From positions 6,615,097-6,679,096 of the forward strand of contig CM035355.1 in NCBI GenBank assembly GCA_020137815.1: a DNA stretch of 64,000 nucleotides, given 5' to 3'. Position numbers and translations under genes: made by a program. The DNA is from Hormiphora californensis (Eukaryota; Ctenophora; Tentaculata; Cydippida; Pleurobrachiidae). Below the pieces are notes generated by a model. It was not told the DNA's origin. It ran no database searches and was given only the letters and a program-made list of their open reading frames with translations. Of this stretch, positions 22,151 through 34,270 are shown piece by piece (position 1 is the first letter of the stretch; every line of letters starts with the position of its first letter).

Positions 22151-23097
22151 GAGGCGAGACACTGTGTTGAGACGCGCACAATGCGACGCGCATTTTTGCA
22201 TTGCGACGCGCACCCTGTTTTGAATTTCGAGTGAACCTGCCAAAAAGTTGAAAAAAATTTTGTCTCCAAAAGTTTCAAAATCGTTTTTGTTTGACTTACG
22301 GCATGCTTGTGATCGAAAATAAGTGTATTTAAGCCTACCCAGTTGGAGTAAACCCCTTTTATTGTCAAATTTCGAATTTTTTGGCAATAACTCTGTCTTT
22401 TCTTGTCTACATCGCACAATCTTAGGCTCGTTGGGATTTGGGAAGATAGTATCGAGGACTTTCCAATTACTAAACGGTCAATAAAGTCATATCAGGGCTA
22501 AATCTCTGAGGCCGTTTTTAAAAAAGGCCTGTTTCGAAGCTTTCTGTGTAATTTCTTCGCCATTGTAGCGCTGATTTTGATGTCCTGAGCTGTAGTCAAG
22601 CTTTCAATTTGAAATGATTTACCAGCGTGCTCAAGGGAATTGAATAAACCAAAACCCAAATATATTTTCATCATCCAGTACATGTGTCCTGATTGGTAAA
22701 ATATTTCTGTGAATCATCTGGCACGAGATAAACCTGAGATTTGTTGATAGCAAGTGATCAATGTTACGAGAATAACAGAAATGTATCAGGATTTACTGCA
22801 GATTAGTTGGTGCCCCTTGGCTTCGTTAGCGTCTGTCGTCTGATAAAACTAAACTAAAATTTAATCGAGTATTGACAATTTAAGGGGCAACTGTGTCAAG
22901 CATGGTGGCTTTATATTTCTCTGTTTCAATTGCCAGTGAGTAAGCCTGTTGTTATGTTTTGTTACGATGAGTGTCAGTCCGACTGACTCAGTCGAGTGGG
23001 TACTTCTCAAGCATGGGTCTGGCCTCTGGGGTGGTCAGTTATTGTCGTGCTAGAAACTTGCACTTTGCAGATTAGTTTGTAGGTATGTTAACTGTGA
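22151..23097. other. No gene seen
   Basis: Begins with repeated GACGCGCA blocks similar to those at 30,490-30,560 and 34,230-34,250, which are found next to other copies of the fold-back family. The rest holds only short frames. Confidence 0.4.
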
Positions 23098-23099
23098 TG

Positions 23100-23403
23100 A
23101 CAGGGTGGTGTAGTGGCCAGTGCACTCGCCTTCCATGTGCTAGGTCACAGGTTCGGGCCTGGAGTAGCACAATGCCACCTAGACCGCCAAGCTATGATTG
23201 GTAGAGGCTCTTTCGAGAGTTTCGCAAAGACGGTGCACATCTAACCAATAAGGTTGCCTGCTTGGGGTGGCGCTCGAGCTATGCTGCAGAGAAATCTGTA
23301 CCAAAAATGGACCGTCGCTGAACGCCATTCGTAATAGAAGATCAGCACCACGGCATCGTTCCATTCATAAACATTCATAAACATTCATAAACATTCATAA
23401 AAT
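23100..23403 (+). mobile_element. tRNA-derived SINE
   Basis: The 5' part resembles a tRNA: GTGTAGTGGCCAGTGCACTC fits an A-box region and GGTTCGGGCCTGG (from about 23,150) a B box. A body of about 200 bp follows, then a tail of four CATTCATAAA-type repeats at 23,362-23,403. The tail repeat suggests mobilisation by a LINE with a repetitive 3' end rather than poly(A). Confidence 0.7.
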
Positions 23404-23520
23404 AATTAAGCATTGTACACAAAGTTTCAGCTCAAAAAGAGCTAACACTCAGGCACCAAAAGGAATCGGGTTTTAATGGGCAGCCAAACAACATAGAAAA
23501 GCAAAACACCCCTGAATGAT

Positions 23521-23880
23521 TTACTCTCTGAAAACACTCGGATCGTTTCTCCAATCCAACAGGGAGTTACTGTGCTGAACACTATACCCACGAACCGGTG
23601 GCTGGTCAGGGATGGTGGACAGATATTTACCGAGCGACTGCTTTAGCTCGAGTAGGGAAGCTGAAGATCTCACTACCCGAGGCACTGCATTCCACAACTG
23701 AGCTCCTTTTACGCCGAATGATGAGTCATAGGGGCCAGAGATGGATTTTTGGGCCAAGTAGTTATACCGAGGGATTACCGCTCTGGTGCCAAGGCGTGGG
23801 TGCTCTGTAAACAAGAGACTCGTACTGTTTGGTACTACCTTATGCAAGACCTTCCAGACGTGGATAATTATATATCGTTC
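23521..23880 (-). mobile_element. Non-LTR retrotransposon, 3' fragment of the RT ORF
   Basis: The minus-strand frame ends (23,521) with a typical C-terminus of CR1/L2/jockey-type ORF2. It reads PRLGTRAVIPRYNYLAQKSI, then SFGVKGAQLWNAVPRVVRSS and LKQSLGKYL. The family motif is an aromatic/G-x-x-LWN-x-(L/V)P segment followed by F/L-K-x-x-L. No catalytic RT motifs remain. The 3' end faces the tail of the SINE at 23.4 kb. Confidence 0.8.
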
Positions 23881-23963
23881 TCGGCGCCGTTGAAGGGACA
23901 GGATTCCGACCTACTTTATGTTAACTTTATTGAAGGCGTTGCCATGGTTAATTAGTAAGGAGG

Positions 23964-24300
23964 GTGTTCATAGTTGCAGTACTTCCTGGGTTCAGCACCA
24001 AACCTAAAAACATTGGAACTGAAAGAAGTGGGGTTTCGCTGCCGTTTATCGTAGAAAATTATCAAGGATTGACCCGACTGACTATTGAATGTGCTCTAAA
24101 TTGGGCTCTAAATTGTAGCAACCTACATCTAATCACGCACCTCAAACAGTTAGAAGACCTTACATTGAATGGGGACAAAGTAGCCGAGTTTGGCGAGCGT
24201 TTCATTGGAATGTTCTGGGATTTCAGATAGGGAGTTCACAGAGGCTATCCTAACGCTCAAGAATCTGAAAGAATTAAATCTCGGCTATTGTCATAATATT
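23964..24300 (+). pseudogene. Leucine-rich-repeat fragment
   Basis: A frame to the stop at 24,230 encodes YQGLTRLTIE and HLKQLEDLTLNGDKVAEFGE. Sequence after it continues as LKNLKELNLGYCHNIEG, which are LRR units. There is no start or splice-supported partner, so it looks like a remnant or a lone exon of an LRR gene upstream of the zinc-finger cluster. Confidence 0.5.
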
Positions 24301-24422
24301 GAAGGAACTTGTTTTAGGTGCTGTCCATTGAGATTGTGTTTCTTTCCTCCGTACCCTCCCTTCTAATGTATATGTGTAGTCTATTACCAATTTTTTAAGT
24401 TATCTTTTCCCGAAGTTAAATC

Positions 24423-25559
24423 ATGGCAGACCTAAAACCTTGTGAATCTGATAATTTAGTCTCATTAACAGCTCCCTGTCCAATATCTGATGCTCCATCA
24501 AATGTGCTTTCCTCAGATCATGGTAAGTTTTAAGCGTGATATTTATGCCTGGTATTTGATCTATATTGGTCTACTGAAGATTTTATAATATCTGCAAGTC
24601 TTCGGTAGCCTTTTCATAAGAATTATTTTCATTATCAATGTTGTAGATAAATGGTGATTAAATTATTGTTACTGAGTCTAATTGATTCCATTTCCAATAA
24701 TTAGTAACAAATTTATCCAACAGGTGTTCCGATCCATTCTGGAGATGAGAAATTCAATAAACGAGATTCTAGTGAAGGAGAAGAGTCAGCCACTTCAAAT
24801 CCAACTACTTCCCAGCAATCCCTTAGTAAGGATCCTGCCACTTCTGAATCTGAACACAACAATAACAAACGTGCTAAAGTTCTTCAGTGTAAAATCATGG
24901 GTTGTTCAGTTTGGAATTCATCAGAGAAGGACTTGTATCAGCACATTCGAGACGACCATCCTGATAGAAAACACTTCTGTGATGTCTGTCCCATGGCTTT
25001 TGTAAAAGTTTCGAAACTTACTCGACACCACCTGACCCACAGTAAATCTAAACCACACAAATGTAAGGAGTGTGAAAAATGCTTTGTTCTTAAACATCAT
25101 TTGCATCAGCACATAATCCTCGTTCATAGCAATAAAGTTTCGTGCCCTGTCAAAAATTGTGGAGTTCGATTACCTAAAGCAGAGTTGTACGAGCACATTG
25201 AAACTGCACACCCAAAAAATGAGTTCCAGTGTGATGTTTGTCCTCTGTCATTTAAACGAAAACAAGAATTGGGTGCTCATGGTAGAACTCACAGTGGAGT
25301 TAAACCTTACACTTGTGAGGAGTGTGGTAAGAAGTTTGCATCATCATCTAGCTTCAACAAACACAAAAAGATCCATTCTGGAGACCGCCCCTTCAAATGT
25401 GAGGTCTGTGGAAAGGCATTTACTGAAGGAGGTCACCTGAGAAACCACATCAGGACACACACTGGGGAGAAACCTTTTCCTTGCAGTAAATGTGGGAAAC
25501 AATTTAATCAGGCTTCTAATAGACGTGTTCATGAGGTAACCTGTTCAGTACAGGAGTAA
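24423..25559 (+). CDS. C2H2 zinc-finger protein with eight fingers (copy A)
   Basis: Exon 1 is 24423-24522 (ATG, MADLKPCESDNLVSLTAPCP) and exon 2 24724-25559 (TAA), joined in phase 1, 311 residues. An acidic, Ser-rich linker (DSSEGEESATSNPTTSQQ) precedes eight fingers. The first and fourth have four residues between the cysteines (CKIMGC, CPVKNC). The others have the usual two-residue spacing, and several use the HTGEKP-type linker. The last finger ends in C in place of the second His (C2HC). Probably a nuclear DNA-binding regulator; the target is unknown. It is a tandem duplicate of the gene starting at 25,879, including the 5' flank (CCCTCCCTTCTAAT ... ATGTGTAG). Confidence 0.9.
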
Positions 25560-25878
25560 TGATTTTCATGATATGAACATTTGACAGCGATTTAATTTTA
25601 TTACAACTTACCTAAAACATTTCTTCTATGGAAAGCACCATGTTTTGAATATTTTTCTAAACGACAAAAAGAAGAAAGTATTTATTATGTATCTTGCAAA
25701 ACTTTAAAAGATGAAAATGAATAAGCAAAGAAATTGTGTTTATATGGTCGTTAAATATCAATTATTTTATATGTTCTATTTATTGACTTTGTGTTTATTT
25801 CCTCCCTCCCCTCCCTTCTAATTATATGTGTAGGCAATTGCCACTGTTTCAAAGTCCTCTTCTCCCGTAGGTTACATC

Positions 25879-27249
25879 ATGGCAAAACTGAAATCTGGTG
25901 AATCTGGTAATTCAGTCTTATTGACAACTGGTAGACAGTTTGAAATTCCTCACCTTCTGAAAACCGAACCAATATACGTGGAAAGTGACATCAAACCTGT
26001 AATGTTTACTCCCTGCCCAATATCTGATGCTCCATCAAATGTGGTTTCCTCAGATTATGGTGAGTTTCGAGGGTGATATTTATACCTGGTATTTGAACAA
26101 TAGACTACTGTAGACTGGAAGATTTTATAACATGACTTCAAGTTATTTTATATTATAAAATTTATAACATATTCGAGTCTTCAGTAGTCTTTTATTTACA
26201 TTATTTGTAGCATCAAAGTAGTTGGGTAATCAAATGATTGTTTATACTGTCAGAGCATTGTCCTGACCTTATCCTCATTTCATTCTGCCCATAGATTGTG
26301 CAAGAACCGCGGTCAGAGCCTGACAGTGTTTTTAAGCCTTGTTGGTTTTATTTTCAATAATGATTATCACATCTATCCTACAGGTGATCCGGTCCAAACT
26401 GGAGGAGAGAAATTCAATAAACAAGATTCAAGTGAAGGAGAAGAGTTCACCACTGCAAATTCACTTCTTTCCCAGCGACAACGAGTTATTCACCAACAAC
26501 CCCCTCCTGAAGAACCTGCTACTTTTAAAACTGGACTAAAACCTGCCAGGATGATCTTGTGTATCAAACGTGCTAAACTATTTCAGTGTAAAATTAAGGG
26601 GTGTTCAGTTTGGAAGTCATCAGATAAGGACTTGTATCAGCACATTCGAGACGACCATCCTGATAGAAAACACTTCTGTGATGTCTGTCCCATGGCTTTC
26701 AAGCGTGTTGATAATCTTACTCAACACCATTTGGGTCACAGTGGATACAAACCATACAAATGTAAGGAGTGTGAACACAGCGCTTTGAGGAAACATGATT
26801 TATATAAACATCAGACCCGTGTTCATAGGAATATTGTTTCGTGTCGTATCAACAATTGTGGAGTTCGGTTACCAAGATCGAAGCTTAACGAACACATTGA
26901 AACTGCACACCCAAAAAAGGAGTTCCGGTGTGATATTTGTCCTATGAGTTTCAATGACAATTCCAGGTTAAACTTCCACAAGCGGATACATAGTGGAATT
27001 AAGCCTTATAAATGTGAGGAGTGTGGGAAGGCGTTTTATCAGCTTGGTAATTATGAAAGACACAAACGGACTCACACTGGTGAGTGTCCATTCAAATGTG
27101 AGGTCTGTGGCAAAGCATTTTCACTAAAAAGTGGCATGAAAAGTCACATGAGAATTCACACTGGTGAGAAACCATTTTCCTGTAGTAAATGTAGTAAACA
27201 ATTTATTCGTTCCGATCACAGGCATATCCACGAGTTAAAGTGTTCATAA
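25879..27249 (+). CDS. C2H2 zinc-finger protein with eight fingers (copy B)
   Basis: Exon 1 is 25879-26059 (MAKLKSGESGNSVLLTTGRQ) and exon 2 26384-27249 (TAA), joined in phase 1, 349 residues. Finger order, the long-spaced first and fourth fingers and the terminal C2HC finger match copy A. The third finger reads CKECEHSALRKHDLYKHQ, one residue shorter than in copy A. Residues in the recognition helices differ between copies, especially in fingers 2, 3, 6 and 7, which suggests the duplicates bind different sites. Introns interrupt the same position in both genes. Confidence 0.9.
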
Positions 27250-27399
27250 AAGAAGTAACTGTTCGTTGTGATGGATATTGTGCAGGGCAGAGAAATCAGT
27301 GAGGGTTTTTAAATATTCACAATGTAAAACAGTATTTGATGCAGTGTCCAATAGTTCCCGTCTATTTCTTATTGAACTTGTGTCTCCCCCTACCATTAC

Positions 27400-27535
27400 T
27401 ATTTTCTGTCCGTCAAGTCATGACATCTCAAGACAATAACACTGATTTAACACTTTCCCTTCTTCATACAGGGTATATATGATGGCAAAAAGAAAACCTG
27501 GTAGTGATGTGGTCAGTAGTGCTGAATTGAGCTTC
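27400..27535 (+). pseudogene. Stub of a third zinc-finger gene copy
   Basis: After a flank resembling those of copies A and B, an ATG at 27,482 begins MAKRKPGSDVVSSAE, matching exon 1 of copy B for about 15 residues. The match then stops and unrelated sequence follows, with no downstream finger exon in the window. This looks like a truncated third tandem unit. Confidence 0.6.
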
Positions 27536-28100
27536 GCTCTTCTTGGCGCCATACCACTGCAAGCCCGATCATTCAACCCTGTATCTCCACCAGTAGGTGG
27601 GCCATTGTTCCTTCTGCCAGCAAGATCATTTTCTCCACCAGCAAGCTGACCGGTCCTTCTACCCAATACCTCTCTATTTGAACTGCGTCGGGTTGAATTA
27701 AGAGTAGGGTTTGGAGGACCTCCCTCAGGTAGGTGACTGTTGAATCTATAAAATATCAATAGTATGTTTTGAGACACAGTCGTTGCACATCCATAATCCA
27801 TATCCGGCTCCTTGTGTTGGTTGTGTTCCCACTGATTTAGATTACATTCGGAGGCCCGTACACATGGTTACCACTTCGTGTCATACTTCCCGGAACCTCA
27901 TTACATTCTGATCGTTTCTCGTTTCCTGTTGCTCTCGTTCTCTCAGTTCAAACACCTCATTTTGTCACTTAGTTCTTCCTTCAACATCCCACAATCACCC
28001 ACAGCCCTCCTCCTACTCCCCAGTGGTCTCTACACAGCTTAAATAATGCCCAATGTGTTATGTGTCCCTAATAAGCTTAGCAATAGGAGACGTGCACGGT
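27536..28100. other. No gene seen
   Basis: Sequence after the truncated zinc-finger copy. A minus-strand frame here is Pro/Asn/Gly-rich without support. Confidence 0.4.
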
Positions 28101-28608
28101 GCTTCCTTCCTTCCTTCCTTCCTTCCTTCCTTCCTTCCTTCCTTCCTTCCTTCCTTCCTTCCTTCCTTCCTTCCTTCCTTCCTTCCTTCCTTCCTTCCTT
28201 CCTTCCTTCCTTCCTTCCTTCCTTCCTTCCTTCCTTCCTTCCTTCCTTCCTTCCTTCCTTCCTTCCTTCCTTCCTTCCTTCCTTCCTTCCTTCCTTCCTT
28301 CCTTCCTTCCTTCCTTCCTTCCTTCCTTCCTTCCTTCCTTCCTTCCTTCCTTCCTTCCTTCCTTCCTTCCTTCCTTCCTTCCTTCCTTCCTTCCTTCCTT
28401 CCTTCCTTCCTTCCTTCCTTCCTTCCTTCCTTCCTTCCTTCCTTCCTTCCTTCCTTCCTTCCTTCCTTCCTTCCTTCCTTCCTTCCTTCCTTCCTTCCTT
28501 CCTTCCTTCCTTCCTTCCTTCCTTCCTTCCTTCCTTCCTTCCTTCCTTCCTTCCTTCCTTCCTTCCTTCCTTCCTTCCTTCCTTCCTTCCTTCCTTCCTT
28601 CCTTCCTT
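28101..28608. repeat. (CCTT)n microsatellite, about 127 perfect units
   Basis: Roughly 508 bp of CCTT without an interruption that I can see. The Lys-Glu-Gly-Arg and Leu-Pro-Ser-Phe frames on both strands are artefacts. The right end touches a hairpin element. Confidence 0.97.
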
Positions 28609-28804
28609 ACTCTTTTCGGAGCGTGTTCGTCTACACATTGCGCGTCGCGGGTGAACGAGCTAACCCGGGTGAACGAGCTAACAATAGTGAACTTACATGC
28701 GATATACTGCATCACGCGCATGTAATTGCACTATTGTTAGCTTGTTCACCCGGGTTTGGTACAGCCGGCGACGCGCAATGTTGAGACGAACACGTTCCGA
28801 AAAT
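28609..28804. mobile_element. Fold-back hairpin next to the CCTT array
   Basis: Left arm includes CGTGTTCGTCTACACATTGC and right arm its complement, GCAATGTTGAGACGAACACG. Central parts (GAACGAGCTAACCCGGG and CCCGGGTTTGG) also face each other. About 196 bp, no coding capacity. Probably a MITE or MITE pair. Confidence 0.65.
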
Positions 28805-28919
28805 GCAGGATTACTGTATCTTCGTTTTCTGTCTCTGTCTCTGTCTCTGTCTCAAGCACTTGCGATACGTGATACCTACGAATCACGTCGTCACATTGAC
28901 GGATCAAGTCGTCACACTG

Positions 28920-29340
28920 GTAGCATACGATATTACGATAATGCCTTTGAGCAATAATGCCTTTGGAGAGTAACAGCATAGATAATTGGGTAAAGGCAAA
29001 AGCGTCAAAACACCGATAATGCCTTGGTGCAGGCGGTTCATCTTCTCCTTCTTCTCCTTCTACCTCATCATCTCCGCAATCTACATCGAAAAAGCTTTCT
29101 CTAGAAGACAGGATTTCATCAGAGACACGGGTCCATCCACCAATTCCCATGTAAAGGCAAAACTGTCAATATCTGGGGTAAACAGCAGTTTTGCCTTCGA
29201 TATATTTTTTGCCTTGGGTCAGTTTTGCCTTTCCTTTGATTCTAATTAGGTAATTTAGAGTGAAGGCAAAATTGACCCAATGCATTATCGTACGTAATCG
29301 TCACACTGACGGATCACGTCGTCACACTGACGATAGGGTG
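28920..29340. repeat. Inverted-repeat cluster
   Basis: GATCACGTCGTCACACTGAC-type blocks at both ends (about 28,884-28,920 and 29,297-29,330) enclose several AAGGCAAAA / TTTTGCCTT blocks in opposite orientation. It looks like an eroded nested MITE. No gene. Confidence 0.45.
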
Positions 29341-29928
29341 TCACATTTCCGTCAAATTTTCATTAGATATAGTTAGATGTTGATCAACTAACCCCTTCCT
29401 CCATTAGTTCGATGAGGAAAAAATGAAACTAACACTGGAAGTTCTGGATTTGACACGTTGGGAGATATCATATGTGGAGGAGATAAATGAGTGAGATGTC
29501 CTTACTTGCTGCACACAGCTCAGGGTGTAACATGATTGAAAGAGAAATACCGGAATCAATAACAGTAACACGGAATAAGTAGAACCTTATCTTTTAAAGT
29601 GGGAGTAGAGGTAATGGAGCAAAGACAGTGACCGTCTTTGGCCGTGAAACTCGTGTGATTTTGCTCAATTACTATCTCGAGATCATTGATAACTTGATAA
29701 TGATGGTTGTATTTGGCAATGTATTGTCAAAAAAATGTTTAGCTTTTCAGTTTTACTTTTGAGCGTTAAATCAAATATAGTTACAAGTCAATTACATGTC
29801 AACAACACGTAGTCAATGCAAAACAAACTAATGTAAAAGTAACAAAATTGATTTATGTACACTGAAACTTAATGGAAACGAAATGAATGTGTTTTTTAAT
29901 TCTTCCCACACACTTTTGGTCTGAAATT
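29341..29928. other. No gene seen
   Basis: AT-rich, short frames only. Confidence 0.4.
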
Positions 29929-30050
29929 AAAGTCCGTTTCAAGCGACTTGACCCGTAATTCTTGGAATTCGGCGCATTGCGCGTGTATTTACAAAGGGGA
30001 AATCCTGAATTTCCAGGAATCTCAGGTCAAGTCGTTTGAAACGCACTTTA
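29929..30050. mobile_element. 120-bp hairpin MITE
   Basis: Ends face each other: CGTTTCAAGCGACTTGACC on the left and GGTCAAGTCGTTTGAAACG on the right. The inner arms (ATTCTTGGAATTC / GAATTTCCAGGAAT) also pair. Flanking duplication not resolved. Confidence 0.7.
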
Positions 30051-30479
30051 GCAACGAAATATTTCTCTCTAGTATAGAATTTTCAAATAATCACGTAATC
30101 CAAAAGTGTGTTGATCTTATTTGTAAACAATTAACAACTCAAGAATCTAATTGGTCTCATTTATCTTCTCATCCTTGATTTCAGTCTTGTTCATCGAGTC
30201 TCCGAAGACAATAGTGTGTGAAATCGACTGTTATGTAACGCGCGAGAAGAAAATTAAGGGTAAAGTACTGCCTACTTCGCGCGGTGTGTCCCTTTCACGT
30301 GGTAAGCGCGCGCTCTTATGGATGCTGCGTGCTCTGCACAGTGCAGTCTCTTTCCGATGCTGTGCCAGTGCACTCTCTTTGAGGTTCTCGGACTCGTTCA
30401 GGGTCACCATCAGTCTCCCAAAAATGTTCAAGAGGCTCCAAGTCTTAAAATTTTAAAAACGCATTTTCACATTTATTGA

Positions 30480-30700
30480 ATTTGACCAATTTGGTGCGCG
30501 TCGCAATGTGCGCGTCGCATGCGCGTCTCATGCGCGTCGCGATATGCGCGTCTCAACACATTCGGGTTGCCTCCATGTGGCCCAAAATTTTGGAACTTTT
30601 CCGCCAAAGATGTGGTATACAGAGTTTGTTTTGTGAAACCCGTCTTTTTGAAAAAGAGGGAAATTCCCTGTATATCAAAAACGGATGATCGTAAAGTCGA
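30480..30700. mobile_element. Fold-back family fragment with GC-rich flank
   Basis: 30,585-30,690 matches the inner arm of the 42.6-kb fold-back (GAACTTTTCCGCCAAAGATG). It is preceded by tandem GCGCGTCGCA blocks like those beside the copies at 22.15 and 34.2 kb. This suggests the GC-rich block and the fragment moved together. Confidence 0.65.
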
Positions 30701-31057
30701 ATTGTAAATGAGTGTCGTTTTTTAAAAAGCCGCGCAATTTTGATTTGCGCGTCGGAATTATTTTTATTTCGCGCGAAGAACCCTTCGTCGTGGTCTTTGT
30801 CGCGCGCAGTTGTCGCGCGGCCGCTGCCACAAAGTAAGTGGCGGGAATGGATAAAAACATCAGGTGATGACCAAATATGGTATAATGAAGTCACGTTACT
30901 GTCATGTGTTAGGAGTTGTACGATCAACATTCTGTGCCGACCCTTGTACACACAACAGCTGCAGCTGTAACATTGTACACAATTAGCGATCAAATAATAT
31001 ATTTTTCAGATAAAGTGTGGCGTGATCGTGAGAGACAGACTAGAGAGAGAGAGAGAC

Positions 31058-31111
<54 letters not shown>

Positions 31112-31860
31112 AGAATGAGAGAGAGAGATAGACGCAATCGAGAGATAGAGATAGAGCGAGAGGAGATAGAGCAGAGTTATCGACTACTTCGTTAGTCTTC
31201 TGCTGAGCTCATCGCTCGTCTGCGCCGTGTCGTGTTGATTGCTCTTTTTGCTTCTGCTTGTGTGTAGTTGTTCTGGCTCGTCGTTCGCTCTCTCTCTGCT
31301 CCGCTCTCCGTCCCGTCCTTGTCTCTTCGTTTGTTGTGCGTGTTGTGTGTTGGTTTTTTTGTTGTCTATCCGAGCTCTCTCGCCAGCTGGGGATCTAGCT
31401 ACCGAACGCACTCGAATTACTTATGAGTGAGATATCGATGTTTTCGATGATTCGACGACAATTTTCTTTGTATGTGTTTAAGAAAAAGAGTTCCCAATAT
31501 AACAATAACAATAACAAATCGATTTTACACACGCTCAGACCTTACACATACAAGATTCCGGGATAATAGAACACTACAAAAGCATCATATCGGTTAGTCA
31601 CTCCCTGTAAACAGTAGAGTCACAAAGTTCACACCTGCACCTCTCTGTTATACTGATAAGTTTAAGAAACTCTTCCCAGTTCCAACTTCCAGGATCAGAT
31701 GCCCTCTTCAATCTTCTCTCACGGCCTTTAAATCCAGATATTGCTACACGTCCAAGTGATAGTCTGTCATGATCTTTCCTGAGAGAATTTATTTGTCGTG
31801 AGAGTAATAGAGAAGATCAAGGGGCAGAGAGAGAGGGGGGAGAATGATATCACTTGTAAT
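30701..31860. other. No gene seen; GA repeat inside
   Basis: Contains a (GA)n tract at about 31,041-31,107 and GC-rich short motifs. No splice-supported coding exon. Confidence 0.4.
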
Positions 31861-31862
31861 AA

Positions 31863-32094
31863 AGCACCCTACCTATTCTGAGCGGTACCTAAGCGGTAAG
31901 TTTTGCCTTAATTTGGACACAATTTTTACAGTTTTGGTCATAACCCATCCATTTCTAGGCCAAATTGTAAAATCTTGGGCCCAAGATTCTACAATTTGGC
32001 CAAGAAATGGAGGAGTTATGACCAAATTTGTAAAAAATTGTGTCGAAATCAAGGCAACACTTCCTGCTTACCACTCAGAAAATAACTACAGGGT
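31863..32094. mobile_element. Near-perfect hairpin MITE
   Basis: About 230 bp with arms meeting at CTTGGGCCCAAG (around 31,976-31,987). ATTTCTAGGCCAAATTGTA faces TACAATTTGGCCAAGAAAT. Outer ends CACCCTACCTATTCTGAG and CTCAGAAAATAACTACAGG are a looser inverted repeat. Confidence 0.8.
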
Positions 32095-32313
32095 GGGCTA
32101 GAAAGGTGGATCCACTTTGTAATAACTAGTGTTTCGTTCTCCTATCTACTGTGTAATTTTCACGGTCTATTGATTAGAAAAAGTGGAGAAAGTGTCCCTG
32201 AGGATTGCGATGACTGACATGTTAACACGTTGAAATTTGGATCCGTAAAACGGAGAGAGGATTGTATTTTTCCAAGTCTTATATCCAAGTGGATCCGTGG
32301 TTCTGGCCCACCC
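32092..32313. mobile_element. Mariner-like MITE
   Basis: Inverted ends CAGGGTGGGCTAGAA and TTCTGGCCCACCCTG, each bordered by TA. This fits the TA target and CAGGGTG-type terminus of mariner-related elements. About 220 bp, no transposase. It directly abuts the preceding hairpin element. Confidence 0.8.
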
Positions 32314-32429
32314 TGTATTTCACTGTGATAATTTTACGACTAACACAAGAAGGACAGGAAAAGAGGAAGGGGAAGGACCAGTGAGTGTGATAATAGATTC
32401 TCTAATAGGGAAGGGTAGGCAGTAGCATT

Positions 32430-33076
32430 CGGCCAAGGGCGTGCACAGACTCCCCAAGCTTGACCATGCCCATATGTGGGCAAGATTTTGACCAAACTTG
32501 GACATTTGACCAAGCTTGGAGAGTAAAAACTGAAACTAATTCATAACATATTGAAAACCACTGAACCCGACTAATTTTGATACGCTGAACAACGTTAGCA
32601 ACTTTACCAATCCGGCCGAGATCGGAAAAGTGTCCTAATTGAGTATATTTGGGTCTTAATGACCCCATTTACAACTTTTCGCCTGGAAAAAATAGATGCT
32701 TATGCGAGGGCACTATTCCGACTAATTCTGATACGGTGAATCACGTAAGCGACCTTTACAATCCCTCAGAGGTCGGGAAAGTACCTTAATTCAACAATTA
32801 AGGCCAATTATACTTCATTGGGGCATGGGCACTTTATCGACCTCTGGAAAAGTTGCTTACGTGATTCAGCGTATCTTAATTAGTCGGAAAAGTGTCCTCA
32901 CATAAGCATCTATCATTTCCAGGTGAAAAGTTGTAAATGGGGTCATTATGTAATGAATTAGTTTCAGTTTTTACTCTCCAAGCTTGGTCAAATGACCAAG
33001 TTTGGTCAGTCTGTGCGACTTGGTCAAAATCTTGCCCACATATGGGCATGGTCAAGCTTGGGCAGTCTGTGCACAC
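32430..33076. mobile_element. ~650-bp fold-back element
   Basis: Outer arms GTGCACAGACT and AGTCTGTGCAC continue inward through TTGACCATGCCCATATGTGG and its complement for about 150 bp. Inner blocks CCGACTAATTTTGATACGC recur in direct and inverted order. The same inner block is present in the arms of the 3.5-kb element at 49.7-53.2 kb. Confidence 0.75.
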
Positions 33077-34270
33077 CCCAATAATTGTTATTAATGAGAG
33101 CGTTTTCTTACCAAATATGAAGAATACTGTAATCGATAGAGGTTTGAAACTGAATCCAACATTAGCCATCCCGATATCATTACAATGCCTGGGGAAGGAG
33201 TGAGGGTTAGAATTCGCCAGAGAATCAAGAAATCGAGGGGAGGGTTACAAATTTACAAAATAAATCCATCCTCCATTCTCTCTCCACCATCTCAGCTCTC
33301 CATTTTTCTCTCTATTCTTTCTCTCTCTACCCTCTCAGCTCTCCATTTTTCTCACTCCATTCTCTCTCCACCCTCTCAGCTCTCCATTTTTCTCTCTCCA
33401 CTCTCTCCACCCTCTCCATACTTTCTATGGCTCACATCACACAGGGTGACAGTGTACAAAGGGCTAGGCCCTATGCATCATGTAGTGTTGGCAATAAATA
33501 AGAATAATTAGTCAGGAACATGAGACAAATAAACATGTTCTTTCTTGTTACCTGGTAATAATGGTTGTTTATTAGGATACAGCAGAGGGGTGGACCACCG
33601 AAAACACCGTTGAGACTTGAATGTGGAATTCACGGCATAACGTAATAACTTCCGTCTTTAGAGCCACCTCGATAGCCACAGGTAATCCTGCCTGAAAGGG
33701 TTAAGATTGTTACCAACAGGTATTTATGAGGTCGATGGCCGAAGCAGTGACAATTATCCTATCCAAAACCAAAAAAGCAACATTCGAGTTGCCCTGTTTT
33801 TAGCAAGAGACTGTCGTCACTCGCCATGTTTGTGTTGAAAAATGTTTGTGTTGAAAAATTGGGTTCAAGTTCCAAATTAGAACTTTCTGGCGGCGCCAGA
33901 ACCCATTTTGACAGTATGCTCAGATCGGGTCGGCGATGCCAGACAGAATCAGAACGATTTTCATACCTGCTAAGTCTTTTCAGAGATATAGTATATACAG
34001 TGGGCTCGCACAGGGACAAAGAGCAAGGAGCATATGTCAAAGAGGACAACTCAACACGTCTGATCATGCCTGAAGGGAACAGAGAACAAACTGACAAATG
34101 AGGAGATTCCTTTCTTCTCTTGGAGAACAAAGAGATCTCCTCATCCAACGCGACAATTTCGCCGACATGTCAAATTTCTGGTGGCCATGGCTTGATCGAT
34201 TTCGCGAAATTTCGTGGACGCGCACTAAATTTGGTGCGCGCCACGCGACACTCATTAAAAATTCGACTTT
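33077..34270. other. No gene supported
   Basis: CT-rich tract with repeats of CTCTCAGCTCTCCATTTTT at 33,290-33,400. Short frames around 33.8-34.2 kb lack splice or family support. Confidence 0.4.

Noticed and set aside
28039-28784. Long frames of Lys-Glu-Gly-Arg or Leu-Pro-Ser-Phe repeats on both strands
   Set aside because: Direct translation of the CCTT microsatellite in every frame, with no start context, splice sites or non-repeat domain.
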